Positions 5,255 through 5,445 of a DNA stretch of 5,445 bases are shown here, one piece after another. The notes below the pieces were generated by a model that ran no database searches, was not told where the DNA came from, and saw only the letters and a program-made list of their open reading frames with translations. Position 1 is the first letter of the stretch, and every line of letters begins with the position of its first letter. The stretch spans positions 1 through 5,445 of the forward strand of contig CAZIAZ010000078.1 of NCBI GenBank assembly GCA_964536835.1. The letters are read 5' to 3'. The position numbers and the translations under genes were made by a program. The stretch comes from DAONFI01 sp035403485. Lineage in GTDB: Bacteria; Planctomycetota; Phycisphaerae; SM23-33.

Positions 5255-5445
5255 TTAAGATAGATTTTCCTGTACAGTTATGCTGGTCAGCTCAGGTGGG
5301 GTATAACCCTTGAAACCGCCAAGGGAGATAAACTTACGATAAAGAGAAATTCCTACAAGAAAGGCCAGACAATCCAGTCCAAAGGCAATCCCAAATGTAT
5401 ATTCGTAATGATGACCTGTACAATCCAAAAAACTCCCGATTGCAG
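5255..5445 (-). CDS. MFS transporter, C-terminal fragment (cut by window edge)
   Basis: An open frame enters from the right edge and stops at TAA (5257-5255), giving the last 62 residues of a protein. It reads as the end of a major facilitator superfamily carrier: a GSFLDCTGHHYEYTF loop, one hydrophobic segment (about residues 17-35 of the fragment, probably helix 12), then a basic-to-polar tail YRKFISLGGFKGYTPPE. From memory, similar YRKF..LGG...Y.PPE tails are common in MFS sugar or oligosaccharide carriers of Planctomycetota and Verrucomicrobiota. It is the upstream neighbour of the isomerase on the same strand, 77 bp away, and is the best candidate for substrate uptake in this cluster. 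The other two frames of this stretch contain stops. The 5' part lies outside the window. Confidence 0.75.
   Translation of the reverse strand, partial: AIGSFLDCTGHHYEYTFGIAFGLDCLAFLVGISLYRKFISLGGFKGYTPPELTSITVQENLS

Overview
The window is a bacterial stretch whose genes all lie on the minus strand. It has a sugar-catabolism gene cluster on the right, an intact IS256-family insertion sequence on the left, and two intergenic stretches around the IS. The catabolic genes are moderately AT-rich, the intergenic DNA is clearly AT-rich, and the transposase gene is visibly richer in G+C. The combination of a Gfo/Idh/MocA dehydrogenase, a xylose-isomerase-like TIM barrel and an MFS carrier ending in a YRKF..LGG..Y.PPE type tail is common in Planctomycetota (Phycisphaerae-like) and Lentisphaerae/Verrucomicrobiota. 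That taxonomic hint is weak; no rRNA or other marker gene is present.

Layout in plus coordinates. 1-291: intergenic DNA, with a compact element at 14-66 that can fold as a three-way junction. 292-1741: a complete 1450-bp IS256-family element with 28-bp imperfect terminal inverted repeats, an 8-bp target duplication (AATAGACA at 284-291 and 1742-1749), a transposase with its DDE triad and a 17-bp stem-loop just downstream of the transposase stop. 1750-2245: intergenic DNA without a convincing gene. 2246-3160: a ten-helix EamA/DMT-type permease. 3277-4425: a Gfo/Idh/MocA NAD(P)-dependent dehydrogenase. 4422-5177: a sugar phosphate isomerase/epimerase-like TIM barrel. 5255-5445: the C-terminal end of a major facilitator (MFS) carrier, cut by the window edge.

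Transcription runs right to left: MFS carrier, TIM-barrel isomerase, dehydrogenase, EamA permease. The isomerase and dehydrogenase overlap by ATGA and are almost certainly translationally coupled. The simplest reading is uptake of a sugar, polyol or sugar acid (or a keto-derivative) by the MFS protein, followed by oxidation and isomerisation in the cytoplasm. The EamA permease would import or export a related small molecule. The substrate cannot be read from the sequence. The IS sits about 500 bp beyond the end of the cluster and does not break any of these genes.

I see no CRISPR array, rRNA, credible tRNA, phage or defence gene. The least ordinary points are the three-way-junction element at the left edge, the IS hairpin, and the glutamine where the isomerase family usually has a metal-binding aspartate.
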